A stretch of DNA of 64,000 bases from Dermacentor variabilis. Its lineage: Eukaryota > Arthropoda > Arachnida > Ixodida > Ixodidae. Below are positions 63,241 through 64,000 of the stretch, in pieces. Under the pieces are notes generated by a model. It did not search any database, was not told where the DNA came from, and saw only the letters and a program-made list of their open reading frames with translations. Location: positions 1,503,001 to 1,567,000 of the forward strand of contig NC_134571.1 in the NCBI RefSeq assembly GCF_050947875.1, in the 5' to 3' direction. The position numbers and the translations under genes were made by a program. Positions within the stretch are counted from its first letter, which is position 1. Every line of letters starts with the position of its first letter.

Positions 63241-64000
63241 GTTGCGGCCTTGAGAGGACTGCTACAAGAGTCGTCTGCTACAACGCCTCCAGACTATTCT
63301 TGCAGACGACGTGCACTTGCAGACTCTCTCGCTCTTTCGAAAGGCTGCGTCGGCTGTCACGATTGCTAAACGTCTTCAAGTACTTTTAAGCACATCTGCT
63401 GCAGTGCTAGCTAGGACGCCTGTGGCCTCCTACGAGTATGCTTCATTATATTTTATAATGATGTACCGCTTCCGAAGCGTTATGGTGTGGCTTTGCACTT
63501 ACCCATGTTGCGACACTAGACTATAGCCAGGAAGCAGCAACCTTTCCTACCACAAGTAAGCTTGGGTTCTCGAAGTGCTAAAACACGCATTTTAGTGAGC
63601 ACATAAACGAGCAATGCATAATGAAGCCCTCAATAAAATTTGATTGTCAAGCCACTAGAAGTACAACTGTCTATGTCTTGTATCAGTAGTACCTTCTTTT
63701 TCCTATTCTGAAGTTTCATAAAGCACGTAACGCTACAGCGCCAACCTAACAAACAACAATTAAACCAAGGTCGAAACGGTCAAAACATGTTCTTTCAACG
63801 TTTACGATGCCGTCACTTTCTCGTCAGGGCTTCGACACCACAAAGCGACGCAAACATCGTCCCAGCCGCTGGCCCAGCGCGCTATCGGCGCTTAGAGCAA
63901 CAGAACAAATGCAGAGAGCTTTGCATTGTACTGTCCCACTGCAGATTATAGCAATTGCGCTTGGAGCGAACAAAACTGCCAAAAAATACTTGTAGACTAG
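63241..64000. other. No feature recognised
   Basis: No exon, transposon protein or tandem repeat supported to the window end. Confidence 0.35.

Noticed and set aside
1..64000. Bacterial or viral insert
   Set aside because: No operon-like gene clusters, capsid or polymerase genes; reverse transcriptases and integrases all belong to eukaryotic retrotransposon families.

Overview
The window is nuclear DNA of an arthropod, almost certainly a hard (ixodid) tick. It has spliced genes with GT-AG introns, two copies of a tRNA-headed SINE that looks like the Ruka-type SINE of ixodid ticks, and very dense remains of retrotransposons and DNA transposons of kinds common in tick genomes. There is no prokaryotic operon, CRISPR array, rRNA or functional tRNA. 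The taxonomic call is an inference from repeat content and was not checked by a search.

Two host genes can be supported. (1) A gene on the + strand enters from the left. Its last three coding exons are 2442-2552, 2697-2766 and 12059-12238, the splice phases agree, and a poly(A) signal follows; I do not recognise the 119-residue C-terminus. (2) A complete nurim (nrm) gene lies on the - strand. Four exons (51612-51750, 49443-49648, 49224-49388, 32420-32692) join in phase into a 260-residue protein that matches the nurim family along its length. Its introns are about 2.0 kb, 54 bp and 16.5 kb. Two exon-like segments near 25.4 and 26.4 kb are weaker candidates.

The rest is layered mobile DNA. 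0-12 kb: a Penelope-like element (PLE) fragment, then the 9.3-kb intron of gene 1, which holds a LINE endonuclease fragment, an internally deleted Ty3/gypsy element and a long foldback. 12.6-24.1 kb: PLE remnants; the largest has ~840-bp inverted arms and is interrupted by a Mag-like gypsy element, an RTE LINE, an I-type LINE and a SINE. 26.5-31.1 kb: a 42-bp minisatellite interrupted by a PLE that itself received a mariner and a SINE. 31.6-31.9 kb: a PLE-tail hairpin. 32.4-49.2 kb: the large nrm intron, with a BEL/Pao element, a P-element relative, gypsy pieces, a TAGTCATT satellite, foldbacks, a TTA-flanked MITE and a young palindromic PLE. 51.7-52.6 kb: the GC-rich 5' flank of nrm. 52.6-60.4 kb: two related CR1-like LINEs in tandem. 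60.4-64 kb: unclassified GC-rich sequence.

The clearest recurring theme is PLE architecture. At several independent loci the PLE tail is present twice in inverted orientation. Two of these loci have clean 12-13 bp target duplications, a third has a 10-bp repeat, and the inverted copy carries an extra ~27-38 nt. The tails share a short motif that may belong to a hammerhead-type ribozyme. This fits known PLE biology (pseudo-LTRs, terminal extension, hammerhead motifs), so I present it as an instructive set rather than a proven new system.
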